From NCBI GenBank assembly GCA_020635205.1, contig JACKAE010000002.1, positions 992,001 through 1,056,000 of the forward strand: a stretch of DNA of 64,000 nt, given 5' to 3'. Positions 54,554-63,927 of this stretch are shown piece after piece. The notes under the pieces were generated by a model. It worked only from the letters and a program-made list of their open reading frames with translations. It made no database searches and had not been told where the DNA came from. This stretch comes from Ignavibacteria bacterium (GTDB lineage: Bacteria; Bacteroidota; Ignavibacteria; OLB7). How positions within the stretch are numbered: position 1 is the first letter of the stretch; every line of letters starts with the position of its first letter. Made by a program: the position numbers and the translations under genes.

Positions 54554-56266
54554 ATGACACTCACTACTCTCATACGAAGAAGCCAAGGGGCAACAGCGGC
54601 ATTGGTGTTGTTGTCGGTGCTTCAATTTACCCTAAGTGAACTGGCCAGCTCGCAAGTAGTGGAAGAGATCCGCGCCAACCCTGAGTTGTGGACGTTGCGC
54701 TCGATATGGAAGGTGACGGGGGTGAATTCGGGGGATCGTGTGGGGGATGCAGTCGGTCAATTCGTCAACGTGGATGAGGATGAGTATATGGACTTCATAG
54801 TTCACTACGGTAAAGAGTCAACCTGGAGAGTGTACCGCGGAAATTCCCCGAAGCCGGATACGGTATCGTATTGGGAAGCAGTGATATCGGCTCCCCAGCC
54901 ATCGTATGCAGTGATAGGGAACTTTGAAGGAAATGAGAGTCGATACTTCGTGAGTGGTCAGTATCGGATACAAGATGATCCGGATCGGTATCTGTTATAC
55001 TTCTATCGGATAGCAGCGGGAAGTATCGAGTCGAGTCCAAGCAAGGTGCTGAATCCGGTAGAGACAATAGAGCCATCGGTATTGATATCAGCGACAGATG
55101 TAATTGCGGAGGATATGGATGGAGTGGTAGGAGACGAGCTAATACTATCGACAGGGATCACAGTACGTGAAGGAGTTCGCAGTCAAGTAGGCGAGATCTG
55201 GTTGTACAAGGGAGGAGCGGACTTTCAGGTCGATCAGCCAACCCATGTCATCGTCGATGAGCAAGCAAATACCAAAGAAGATGAATACCGACTCTACATC
55301 GCCGATTTCGACGGAGATTCTTTCGCTGACTTGATTCTGACAGCGCGCTATGCCGATGGCTCAAAACTCAAACTCTGGTTCGGTCGAGAAGGCTCCCCGT
55401 GGAACTGGACGAATACTCCTGATCGAACTCTGTTTATCGACGGTCTTGGCTTGGGCCGGCAACTTTCAGTCGCCGACTTCGATGGAGATCGCATAGTCGA
55501 CATCGCAGCAAGTGTGGGCAACGCGCCGGAGCCAAGGACATACATCTATCTATCATCGAAAGGGAAGTCAGTACGCGACCGGAGTTTCAACTACAGCGAT
55601 GCCGATGTCGAGTTGCAGAGTACGCAATACCAGATACCCATCGGGGGTGGGCACGGAGGGTATCTGGCAGACTCGAGTGGACGGTATGCGATGTTAGGGT
55701 TGATCGGTCCGAGTAAGTATGATAGTCACGAAGCGATGTTGCTGTTGTTCGGTGGAGGGAAGAATGGTCCGAATGGGACGTGGGATGCAGAGTATGCACC
55801 GAGTCGCGACGGAGTGACTCCAGGTCCGGTGATGCAGCATATCGTACCGATTGGGGATTGTGATGGCGATGGATGGTCTGACTTACTTCTAAGTGACGAT
55901 GACTGGTATCTGTTCGATCACGGCATCGCGATGGTGATAGCGGGTGGCCCGGAGATACCGACCGACGACACGACGTTGAGTGTACGAGCGATAGCGACGG
56001 AGGAGCATCGAAGAGCGTTGCACATCTGGCCGAACCCGATGAGAGATAAATTGCAGATCGTGTGGCGAGGTGATTTGCGGAGGCTGCCACGTCGTTTCAC
56101 GATTCATAATGCACTCGGAGAGTTGGTAGCCGAGGGCGAGGTAGAGCCGGGCGTAGGTGCAGCACGTTGGGAGAGTAGGGATACTCCGTCGGGTCTCTAT
56201 CTCCTCACAGTCTACGATAGCCAAGGTGAGGTGCTTGCCACAACGGAGGTGGTGAAAACGGAATAG
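54554..56266 (+). CDS. FG-GAP/T9SS array protein C (class I variable domain)
   Basis: A 570-residue paralogue. Its variable domain is class I, like A (FIVHYGKESTWRVYRG; PSYAVIGNFEGNESRYFV; DRYLLYFYRIAAGS; VIAEDMDG), but clearly diverged from A in detail. From VRSQVGEIWLYKGGADFQ to the end it is nearly identical to A and D at the DNA level, with FG-GAP loops and a T9SS tail (LHIWPNPMRDKLQIVW). Exported by the shared signal peptide; function unknown. Confidence 0.85.
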   Translation: MTLTTLIRRSQGATAALVLLSVLQFTLSELASSQVVEEIRANPELWTLRSIWKVTGVNSGDRVGDAVGQFVNVDEDEYMDFIVHYGKESTWRVYRGNSPKPDTVSYWEAVISAPQPSYAVIGNFEGNESRYFVSGQYRIQDDPDRYLLYFYRIAAGSIESSPSKVLNPVETIEPSVLISATDVIAEDMDGVVGDELILSTGITVREGVRSQVGEIWLYKGGADFQVDQPTHVIVDEQANTKEDEYRLYIADFDGDSFADLILTARYADGSKLKLWFGREGSPWNWTNTPDRTLFIDGLGLGRQLSVADFDGDRIVDIAASVGNAPEPRTYIYLSSKGKSVRDRSFNYSDADVELQSTQYQIPIGGGHGGYLADSSGRYAMLGLIGPSKYDSHEAMLLLFGGGKNGPNGTWDAEYAPSRDGVTPGPVMQHIVPIGDCDGDGWSDLLLSDDDWYLFDHGIAMVIAGGPEIPTDDTTLSVRAIATEEHRRALHIWPNPMRDKLQIVWRGDLRRLPRRFTIHNALGELVAEGEVEPGVGAARWESRDTPSGLYLLTVYDSQGEVLATTEVVKTE

Positions 56267-56414
56267 TTATCAGGGCAGAAAGTGAAGCCAAGCCGACGAA
56301 GTGGATCAAGGAGGAGAAAAGGGAGCCTAAAAATGATGAGGTACGGATTCTTCCCCTTGCTTTCGCCAAGCAGTAGAAGTATGTTCAGGGAACGAAAATC
56401 CAATAGGTTGAAAG
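56267..56414 (+). repeat. Array spacer, copy 4
   Basis: 148 bp between C and D, nearly identical to the other spacers. Confidence 0.9.
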
Positions 56415-58145
56415 ATGACACTCACTACTCTCATACGAAGAAGACAGAGGGCAACAGCGGCGTTGGTGCTGTTGTCGGTGTTTCACTTTACCCTGAGTGA
56501 ACTGGCCAGCTCGCAAGTAGTTGAGGAGATCCGCGCCAACCCTGAGTTGTGGACGTTGCGCTCGATATGGAGGGTGACAGGGGTGAATTCGGGGGATCAA
56601 GTTGGTTCAGGAATTGGCAGTGTGGGTAGAATCAACGGTGATTCTCTTGAAGACTTCGCCTACCGGAGCACACGTACAGGATATTGGTATGTGTTTTTTG
56701 GCGGGTCACCAGCACCAGATACAACAGCAGATTGGATATGGGAAGAAGAGCGATCATCGGGAGAGTTAACGCATCCGGTTGTCGGTAACTTTTTAGGAAC
56801 AGGCCAACATCATATAGGGTTTCAAAGCTATCGTCGTCACGATCCGAATAACAGTACCGATGTCTGCTTTATTCTCTACTTGTATAGAGTAGCTGGAGGG
56901 ACGATAGAGACGGAAGCAGAGTATTCATGGGATCCAGGCAGAACAATGGATACAACGTGGCGGATATTCCCGAATGATATGTTTGCGATGAATGTTGATG
57001 GGGAAGCCGGCGATGAGTTGATAGTTCCGTTCAGTGTGAGTGTACGCGAGAAGGTACGTAGCCAAGTAGGCGAGATCTGGTTGTACAAGGGAGGAGCGGA
57101 CTTTCAGGTGGATCAGCCAACGCACGTGATCGTCGATGAGCAAGCAAATACCAAAGAAGATGAATACCGACTCTACATCGCCGATTTCGACGGAGATTCT
57201 TTCGCTGACTTGATTCTGACAGCGCGCTATGCCGATGGCTCAAAACTCAAACTCTGGTTCGGTAATGAAGGCTCCCCGTGGAACTGGACGAATACTCCTG
57301 ATCGAACTCTGTTTATCGACGGTCTTGGCTTGGGCCGGCAACTTTCAGTCGCCGACTTCGATGGAGATCGCATAGTCGACATCGCAGCAAGTGTGGGCAA
57401 CGCGCCGGAGCCAGGGACATACATCTATCTATCATCGAAAGGGAAGTCAGTACGCGACCGGAGTTTCAACTACAGCGATGCCGATGTCGAGTTGCAGAGT
57501 ACGCAATACCAGATACCCATCGGGGGTGGGCACGGAGGGTATCTGGCAGACTCGAGTGGACGGTATGCGATGTTAGGGCTGATCGGTCCGAGTAAGTATG
57601 ATAGCCACGAACCGATGTTGTTGTTGTTCGGAGGGGGGAAGAATGGTCCGAATGGGACGTGGGATGCGGAGTATGCCCCGAGTCGCGATGGAGTGACCCC
57701 AGGCCCAGTGATGCAGCATATCGTACCGATTGGCGATTGTGATGGCGATGGATGGGCAGACCTACTTCTAAGTGACGACGACTGGTATCTGTTCGATCAC
57801 GGCATCGCGATGGTGATAGCTGGCGGTCCAGAGATCCCGACCGACGACACGACGTTGAGTGTCCGAGCGATAGCGACGGAGGAGCACCGAGGCGCGTTGC
57901 ACATCTGGCCGAACCCGATGAGAGATAAATTGCAGATCGTGTGGCGAGGTGATTTGCGGAGGCTGCCACGTCGTCTCACGATTCATAATGCACTCGGAGA
58001 GTTGGTAGCCGAGGGCGAGGTAGAGCCGGGCGTAGGTGCAGCACGTTGGGAGAGTAGGGACACTCCGTCGGGGATGTATCTGCTAACGGTATACGATACG
58101 AAGGGGGAGGTGCTTGCGACAACGGAGGTAATCAAAGTGGAATAG
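56415..58145 (+). CDS. FG-GAP/T9SS array protein D (class II variable domain)
   Basis: A 576-residue paralogue, last of the array. Its variable domain is class II, like B (GSGIGSVGRINGDSLEDFAY; HPVVGNFLGTGQHHIGFQSY; YSWDPGRTMDTTW; FPNDMFAMNVDGEAGDELIV). Downstream it is nearly identical to A and C. The tail is a T9SS domain (SGMYLLTVYDTKGEVLATTE) with a few more differences in the last ~100 bases, where no further copy follows. No spacer comes after it; the array ends in a hairpin. Confidence 0.85.
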   Translation: MTLTTLIRRRQRATAALVLLSVFHFTLSELASSQVVEEIRANPELWTLRSIWRVTGVNSGDQVGSGIGSVGRINGDSLEDFAYRSTRTGYWYVFFGGSPAPDTTADWIWEEERSSGELTHPVVGNFLGTGQHHIGFQSYRRHDPNNSTDVCFILYLYRVAGGTIETEAEYSWDPGRTMDTTWRIFPNDMFAMNVDGEAGDELIVPFSVSVREKVRSQVGEIWLYKGGADFQVDQPTHVIVDEQANTKEDEYRLYIADFDGDSFADLILTARYADGSKLKLWFGNEGSPWNWTNTPDRTLFIDGLGLGRQLSVADFDGDRIVDIAASVGNAPEPGTYIYLSSKGKSVRDRSFNYSDADVELQSTQYQIPIGGGHGGYLADSSGRYAMLGLIGPSKYDSHEPMLLLFGGGKNGPNGTWDAEYAPSRDGVTPGPVMQHIVPIGDCDGDGWADLLLSDDDWYLFDHGIAMVIAGGPEIPTDDTTLSVRAIATEEHRGALHIWPNPMRDKLQIVWRGDLRRLPRRLTIHNALGELVAEGEVEPGVGAARWESRDTPSGMYLLTVYDTKGEVLATTEVIKVE

Positions 58146-58171
58146 TCAGCTTCAGCAGACTCAAAAAAGAA

Positions 58172-58206
58172 CCCGACGCCTCGGTCTGACTCACCGAGAC
58201 GTCGGG
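58172..58206. terminator. Hairpin at end of the paralogue array
   Basis: CCCGACG and CTCGGT pair with ACCGAG and CGTCGGG (one C/A mismatch, 7-nt loop). It marks the end of the array. There is no T tract on the plus strand; A6 on the left would give a U tract for minus-strand transcripts. Confidence 0.55.
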
Positions 58207-58274
58207 CATTCGGACGCTTCAACGCTTAACGGTACTATGTGAACAGAACATCCATTAAACAGAGGAAACGTCTC

Positions 58275-61200
58275 ATGAGAACTCCAATGAAACTACGAAG
58301 AAGTCTTCGCTCACTCAAGAGTGTCACTCAGAATCCGCCGCAGGTAGATGAAGAGTCTCACGGGGAAAGTAGAGCATTCGATGATTGCTCAACGAATCGG
58401 GCGAGATGCTTCGGCAGCCCTCAGCATGACAGGGGGGGAGCAATAAAACCAAGTGATGGCGGGCTAAGATTTCGTTATCGTTTGTTTCTCCTCCTTCTTA
58501 CCGCACTTCTTCTCTTTCCACGCATTGGTTGGGGGCAAGATATTGACTGGAACATCCCAGACAGTGCAGCCCCACTCGTCCCCTTCTATGGCTTCGACAA
58601 CGACGAGTTTATCATCGGTGGTGTGACTACGAAGTGGGCTACCACTCCGGCAGGTTATGTCGATCAGTCCTACATCTGGCCATACCTCGACTCGCTCGGA
58701 CTGAACCTTTGGTGGTTTACCCACAACAATCCCTCTGACGTAACCAGTATCTATAACTCCCAGTTCCGCCAACAGGGAGTACACCGCTCGTGGACAAACG
58801 CAGCGTTGAAAGTTGAGAATGCAGGACGGTCGAAGGAGATTCGGTTCTATCCCTTCGATTCGGTGCAGTCGCCATACAATGTTTGGCAGTTCCTTACGAA
58901 GAATGGTGGGGAGACTGACACAAACAGTGTTGAGTTAAATGATTTAGGAAAACCTGTATTAGAACAGGTTTTCGAAAACCTTTCCGATACTGGACTCATC
59001 GCCTCAACACTCGTCCTTGAATACATTTCGCAGCGGGATTCTACCCGAGTGCAACAACTGAACAAGTTCTCCGAGTGGTTCAAAGATCACCGGGCCTGGA
59101 ATAAATTTACCTCACAGGAGCCACGCACATATTACACAGCACTGATCGGCCACCTCTTCACCGGTGGCTCGGCTGCAGACACAGACACGATTTTTACCGT
59201 TGCTATCTACCACGAGATGCAAGAGGGGAAGGAGTACTTAGATGACTCGTTCCAGACGGCTACAGTCGGTTCGGGTGGGTTGGATTTGCTCGTCGATTCG
59301 TTTGCGGTGACGAAAGCAGAGCTGACATTAGGATTCCCAGATACTGTTTTAGCTCGTTATCGCACCATCGTCCGCGCCACCGACCTCCGCTACAGGCTCG
59401 GGAACACGAGCAAGCCGGGACCGCTCCACCCGAGCCAGCCGGAGGAGAAAGAACAAGCAATCGACATTCGGGTCTACTGGACCGGGAAGGAGAAGGCAGC
59501 CCTCCACGCTGTTGCCCTGCGCGACTCTATCGCCAACCTGATTTTGGGAACCGGAACGCCGAGCGACAACTTCCGTGCGAGCCTAATGGCAGATGCGAAG
59601 AGCATCATGTTGGGGAACGCTACCGGTTCGATAGCAAACCTCCGCACCGATATGGTTGCAATGCAATCTGGTGAGGAAGCACGTCACCACCCTATGGACT
59701 TTGCCTCCTTCGAGGCACTGAACCGGATGATGCGGGACACCTTCAACCTGCCACGCTGGCGCGTTGCAAACGGTCAGGGGGCAAACCCACAGCCGGGAGA
59801 CTCCATTGGTTGCATGGAATTTGAGAAAGCCGGGCAAACCTTCCACCTCCTAACAACGGCGCAGGCCATTACCAACTACAACTACTTCAACGCTGTGAAC
59901 GACACGGTGGAGGCATTCTCCGAACCGGGAGTCCCTTCCGGACATTTCTTTAAAGACGTTCTGGAAATCCCACACCACATTGTTCCGAGCTTCAAGCAGA
60001 TGAACGGAGGGCGGTTTCACCTCCCGGAACTACTCGACCTCGACTCGGTGGGGATTCCAGCATACGACGCTACGTTGGAGGAGAGAATTGAGGGGTACGA
60101 AGAGACCCTGCAACGGTTGATGTTCGGTCGGTTCGATCCAGATCGAGGAGTGTTCTACGATGGACGCACGAAGGCTTACCCGAACAATCTCCTGAAGGGA
60201 ATTGTGGGAGATTTAGGGGCTGAGGCAATTCTCTCCCGCAAGACTGGGCGTCGGCTGATTCCTATGCCGGGACCCGTAACTCACGTCGGTTTACGGGATG
60301 GGTATACAAAGCAGTATGTAGTGTACGACACAACTTATATAGAGGCCGATTCCATAAATGATGCTGATACATTAGTTGATTCAACAGTCTATCCTCCCGT
60401 CTACATTACCGACACATTGGTAAGCCACACTGCTACGGAGAGTGAGTTGTTTGCAGTAATTGGGTTGGATCTTACTTATGGTGCTCGAGGTGTGATCTAC
60501 TGGCAGACGCGGGGGTCGCCGGCTGTCGTTAAGTCAAAGGTCGACCCCAATTTTTGGGTGACGAAAGAACAGTGTTGTTGGGGAAATGCAGGACACTTCA
60601 CGCGAGATTCAGTGCAGAATACGTTGAGACCGATGAGCCTCTACGATGAGGATCTACCAATGTGGAGTTCATCTGCAAAGAGAGCCGAAATCCCCGACTT
60701 CTACGTCGGTTGGTTCGATGGCGTGCGGGCGATAAAGACGTTGAACAGGCGGTTGAAGATTATTGGGAATGAAATGATGAAGTATCGGTGGCGGAACAGC
60801 TACAGCATTCACTTCACCACCCTTCGTCCCGGCTCGGCTCGCGACACAGTCTACCGTCCGATACCCTCAACCGAGATTATTACTGAGGTCAGGAGCCGTT
60901 CCCCGTTCAAAGCGCAGCCCGATTCACTCTACAAGACATATGTAGAGATGGGGTTGTTCGACAAGGTGACCGACTCGACCGACGGGGTATACGATCCGTT
61001 GAAAGATCGGCACATTGTCTACCTCACAAACCGTCGCAGCTTTCGGAAACCGATCTATGGCTGCTTCGAGGATACCTGCACGGGGGCAACGCCCGACACT
61101 ACAGTGAACATTCTCGATACGCTTGCCGGAACGCGGGTCATCACCTGTCGCCTGAATCTTCAGCATCCCGACACTACTGGGTACAATCTCTGGCGCGTGC

Positions 61201-63533
61201 GTGAAATCAAACCAGATAGCACCGCCTTGCCCCACGCCCCAAACCTTGCTCGGCATACACTCGACACGGTGGTATCAGGTGACTCCGTTTTCGCCCTTGT
61301 CCTCGGCCCCGGTATGTCGACGGCGGTTGAGATTAGCCCAACCTTCCCAGACACAAGTCTGCTTGCAGGTGACCTCCGTTGGCCAGGTCAGAGAAAGTTA
61401 TTCTTTGATGGCAAAAGATATCACGCCGTTGTTCACACTACCCGTCCGCTACCATTTCCGATGACTGGAACTGAAGATGTGATTGCCTGGAGACTCTCCT
61501 ACATTATGGATGATACGAGTGGAGCTATTCGTTGGCTTCCCTACACATACGTGATTTCAGATGCTCTTAAAGGGGGGGATACGGCGAGAACGCAGAACCG
61601 CTTCCCATCCTTTACGTTCAAGCGGATACTCGACACCGTTTACGTGACCTTTGTTTGGAGTTGTGATTATGCAGACACAAGCTCGCCGGGAGACCGAGAG
61701 ATTGTGATGAGGAACTTTAAGGGAGTTGATCTCAACACTGGGAGCGGATGGTATGTTGCGGTCTACTTCTCGAATCTAACTCACGTCGATTGGCACAAGG
61801 GGTTCAATGCGGAACAGTGGGGAACTCCGGTTGTCGGATACAGTCACGGCGGAGTTCACTACGCTTGGTCCGATTCGGTGTTAGGAATTGTGGGAAGGTT
61901 GCAGCCACTTACGCTGAGTACTTTTGGTGGATCATTTGGTACGATAACGTTTTCTCCTCCTGACTCGATCAGTTGGGCTGAGACACAGTCGATAGGGTTG
62001 GCCGCCCAATATCCGAGCATTGTTCCACTTACTCCGGTTTCCAAAACTGACTCGACTATCGGCATTACGTGGCGTCAACCTCGGACAGGGCAGCAAGATA
62101 TACGCTACAATAGACTTCAGCATACGGCAACTGACGCGATGGTGAACGTGAATCCTTCGTCACTTTCGCTTGCTCCGTGGTACGCTCAGCGATGGTATCC
62201 TTCCATCGATATTATCTCCGATACTGTAGCAGGCATATCTCGTGAGGGGATTACGTGGGAGGACGACTTGACCTCGTTGAAGGTAATCTACTTTCAGAGT
62301 CTCTTAACACCATCTTCTGGAATCACGGCAATGAGCAACCGTGCATACTATGTGGTCGCTACTAATGGAGGAGGGGTAACATGGCCGAATGGGGAAATCT
62401 ATCCACAGACTTCATATTTAGGTGAGCACGATACGTCGTTGGCCGGTGCGCTGCAATTTGCAGTTGGCTATCAAGTTCCAACTACACCTCCCGATTTGTG
62501 GCAGACCTTAGTTGATTGGGATTCAACGACGTTCAAGACGAACTGGCCGCAGCAGTACACACTTGGTGGAAGATACCCGAACGTTGCGTTGAACCACGAT
62601 GAGACGTGGCGGCGCTTTGCCATTCTCTACCAAGCAAATGGTATTGGGGGGAGCGATTCAACGCTCCGCACTTCGCGCCAGTTTTTTGCAAAGCATTCTC
62701 GTCCCGTTGGCTACACAGCGCAGGGACGGGACACCCGCTTTCGGATCGACGATTCGACTGGAACAGGCTTCCACATTCTTCTCTACGATCCGTGGTTTGC
62801 TGATGCGAATAGTGCTGCCGGCTTGTCCATGGTCAAGCGGGGGAGTGAGCTTCAGGTTGTTGACAGTGTCGAGCAACTACAGCAACTCTTCCGAACTGTT
62901 CCGTTCCATACCTCGGACAGCGTTACCCTTGGCTGCTATCTCTACGCTAAGTTTTATGGAGATTCTTCCGTCGCGATTGGTGATCGCGTTGACGCAATTG
63001 TTGAGGTAGTGGATTCAGCAAGTGGAGATGTTGTAGCTGAGCTTGACTCGATTTCGGTTAGTGGTGAAGGTGGGGACTATTCACTTCAGGTTGAGAAAAC
63101 GGTTGATCTTCTCTCTGGAACCTACTATCTCCGTTTACGCTTTGGTTCCGATGATTTCCCATCCGATCAGACAGCGTACGACTACCGTTATCCCGTAGCA
63201 GAAGTAGCCGGGTGGATTCCGAACCCCGTTGTTGCAAAGGGGGTACGTCGCATTGATGGTGAAGTTGGGAATGGGCTGCGTATCTCCGCACAACCAAATC
63301 CTTTTACAGGCGAAACAGAATTTCGATTCTCGATCAGCAGGGGAGAACATGTAACCCTATCGGTCTTCGACGCTTTAGGGCGTGAAGTCTCACGATTGGT
63401 AGAGAGTGAGTTCTACGAAAGGGGGCGCTATGCAGTAGACTTCGACGGATCGCAGTTACGTCCGGGAACATACATCGTCGAGTTGAAGACATTGAACGGT
63501 CGGGTAGTAGCGAAGATCATCGTACAACGGTAG
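58275..63533 (+). CDS. Very large secreted T9SS protein
   Basis: A 1752-residue exported protein. ATG 58275 has AGAGGA eight bases upstream and is preferred to a GTG at 58239. Its basic N-terminus (MRTPMKLRRSLRSLK) is separated from the hydrophobic signal core (LFLLLLTALLLF, about residues 70-82, cleavage near GWGQ) by about 50 residues, mostly encoded by a MITE-like repeat. The extracellular part has no recognised catalytic domain; it is rich in Asp/Thr/Tyr strands, and motifs such as FIIGGVTTKWATT recur in a relic upstream of the array. The C-terminus is a T9SS type A domain (ISAQPNPFTGETEFRFSIS ... LRPGTYIVELKTLNG). Confidence 0.82.
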   Translation: MRTPMKLRRSLRSLKSVTQNPPQVDEESHGESRAFDDCSTNRARCFGSPQHDRGGAIKPSDGGLRFRYRLFLLLLTALLLFPRIGWGQDIDWNIPDSAAPLVPFYGFDNDEFIIGGVTTKWATTPAGYVDQSYIWPYLDSLGLNLWWFTHNNPSDVTSIYNSQFRQQGVHRSWTNAALKVENAGRSKEIRFYPFDSVQSPYNVWQFLTKNGGETDTNSVELNDLGKPVLEQVFENLSDTGLIASTLVLEYISQRDSTRVQQLNKFSEWFKDHRAWNKFTSQEPRTYYTALIGHLFTGGSAADTDTIFTVAIYHEMQEGKEYLDDSFQTATVGSGGLDLLVDSFAVTKAELTLGFPDTVLARYRTIVRATDLRYRLGNTSKPGPLHPSQPEEKEQAIDIRVYWTGKEKAALHAVALRDSIANLILGTGTPSDNFRASLMADAKSIMLGNATGSIANLRTDMVAMQSGEEARHHPMDFASFEALNRMMRDTFNLPRWRVANGQGANPQPGDSIGCMEFEKAGQTFHLLTTAQAITNYNYFNAVNDTVEAFSEPGVPSGHFFKDVLEIPHHIVPSFKQMNGGRFHLPELLDLDSVGIPAYDATLEERIEGYEETLQRLMFGRFDPDRGVFYDGRTKAYPNNLLKGIVGDLGAEAILSRKTGRRLIPMPGPVTHVGLRDGYTKQYVVYDTTYIEADSINDADTLVDSTVYPPVYITDTLVSHTATESELFAVIGLDLTYGARGVIYWQTRGSPAVVKSKVDPNFWVTKEQCCWGNAGHFTRDSVQNTLRPMSLYDEDLPMWSSSAKRAEIPDFYVGWFDGVRAIKTLNRRLKIIGNEMMKYRWRNSYSIHFTTLRPGSARDTVYRPIPSTEIITEVRSRSPFKAQPDSLYKTYVEMGLFDKVTDSTDGVYDPLKDRHIVYLTNRRSFRKPIYGCFEDTCTGATPDTTVNILDTLAGTRVITCRLNLQHPDTTGYNLWRVREIKPDSTALPHAPNLARHTLDTVVSGDSVFALVLGPGMSTAVEISPTFPDTSLLAGDLRWPGQRKLFFDGKRYHAVVHTTRPLPFPMTGTEDVIAWRLSYIMDDTSGAIRWLPYTYVISDALKGGDTARTQNRFPSFTFKRILDTVYVTFVWSCDYADTSSPGDREIVMRNFKGVDLNTGSGWYVAVYFSNLTHVDWHKGFNAEQWGTPVVGYSHGGVHYAWSDSVLGIVGRLQPLTLSTFGGSFGTITFSPPDSISWAETQSIGLAAQYPSIVPLTPVSKTDSTIGITWRQPRTGQQDIRYNRLQHTATDAMVNVNPSSLSLAPWYAQRWYPSIDIISDTVAGISREGITWEDDLTSLKVIYFQSLLTPSSGITAMSNRAYYVVATNGGGVTWPNGEIYPQTSYLGEHDTSLAGALQFAVGYQVPTTPPDLWQTLVDWDSTTFKTNWPQQYTLGGRYPNVALNHDETWRRFAILYQANGIGGSDSTLRTSRQFFAKHSRPVGYTAQGRDTRFRIDDSTGTGFHILLYDPWFADANSAAGLSMVKRGSELQVVDSVEQLQQLFRTVPFHTSDSVTLGCYLYAKFYGDSSVAIGDRVDAIVEVVDSASGDVVAELDSISVSGEGGDYSLQVEKTVDLLSGTYYLRLRFGSDDFPSDQTAYDYRYPVAEVAGWIPNPVVAKGVRRIDGEVGNGLRISAQPNPFTGETEFRFSISRGEHVTLSVFDALGREVSRLVESEFYERGRYAVDFDGSQLRPGTYIVELKTLNGRVVAKIIVQR
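58324..58432. repeat. MITE-like repeat inside the large T9SS gene
   Basis: Contains GTCACTCAGAATCC, GAAGAGTCTCAC, AGCATTCGATGATTGCTCAA, GCGAGATGCTTCGGCAGCCC and TCAGCATGACAG. It matches the element at 50.5 kb in order and spacing, but here lies inside an open reading frame, between start codon and signal-peptide core. Confidence 0.7.
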
Positions 63534-63586
63534 CCACGACTCTGGTAACCGGGACTCTTTAGGTCGCGCTATGATCAGTAAAGGTT

Positions 63587-63677
63587 GTCGAGAGTCGAGA
63601 GTCGAGAGTCGAGAGTCGAGAGTCGAGAGTCGAGAGTTAAGAGTCAAGAGTCGAGAGTCAAGAGTCTGGAGTCGAGA
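63587..63677 (+). repeat. 13 tandem copies of a 7-mer (GTCGAGA)
   Basis: Seven exact copies followed by six with one or two changes (GTTAAGA, GTCAAGA, GTCTGGA and similar). Noncoding; the frames through it are low-complexity. Confidence 0.95.
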
Positions 63678-63688
63678 GTTTGTTTTCG

Positions 63689-63816
63689 ACTCCTGGACTC
63701 ATCGACTCCTGGACTCCTGGACTCCTGGACTCCTGGACTCATCGACTCCTGGACTCATCGACTCCTGGACTCTCCGACTCCTGGACTCTCCGACTCCTGG
63801 ACTCTCCGACTCATGC
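63689..63816 (+). repeat. 16 tandem copies of an 8-mer (ACTCCTGG type)
   Basis: Units are ACTCCTGG, ACTCATCG or ACTCTCCG, in a mixed order, nine bases after the 7-mer array. GACTC in this array is the complement of GAGTC in the first, so a long imperfect hairpin is possible in RNA or single-stranded DNA. Confidence 0.93.
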
Positions 63817-63927
63817 CGTTCTCACCGGAAAGAGTAACTTTGTCAGCGCGTTGAAATCGTGAGGTTCACGTTTGATTTCGATGCGGATTATTTAGCAATT
63901 CCATCTACTACAGAACAAGAAGATCGT

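Noticed and set aside
55587..56090. Long minus-strand frames repeated in each array gene (MAASANHLATRSAIY... type)
   Set aside because: They are antisense shadows preserved only because the underlying genes are duplicated; no start signal or family.
50685..58145. Diversity-generating retroelement as an explanation for the variable segments
   Set aside because: There is no reverse transcriptase or template repeat in the window, the differences span whole domains instead of scattered adenine-directed changes, and the four-helix-bundle gene is 40 kb away.
50685..58145. Site-specific inversion (phase-variation switch) in the paralogue array
   Set aside because: All four units are in direct orientation, and no recombinase gene or inverted crossover sites were seen.
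63571..63862. Three overlapping 60-89-codon frames of SRVESRE and LLDSWTPG type
   Set aside because: They are translations of the 7-mer and 8-mer microsatellites, in several frames at once.
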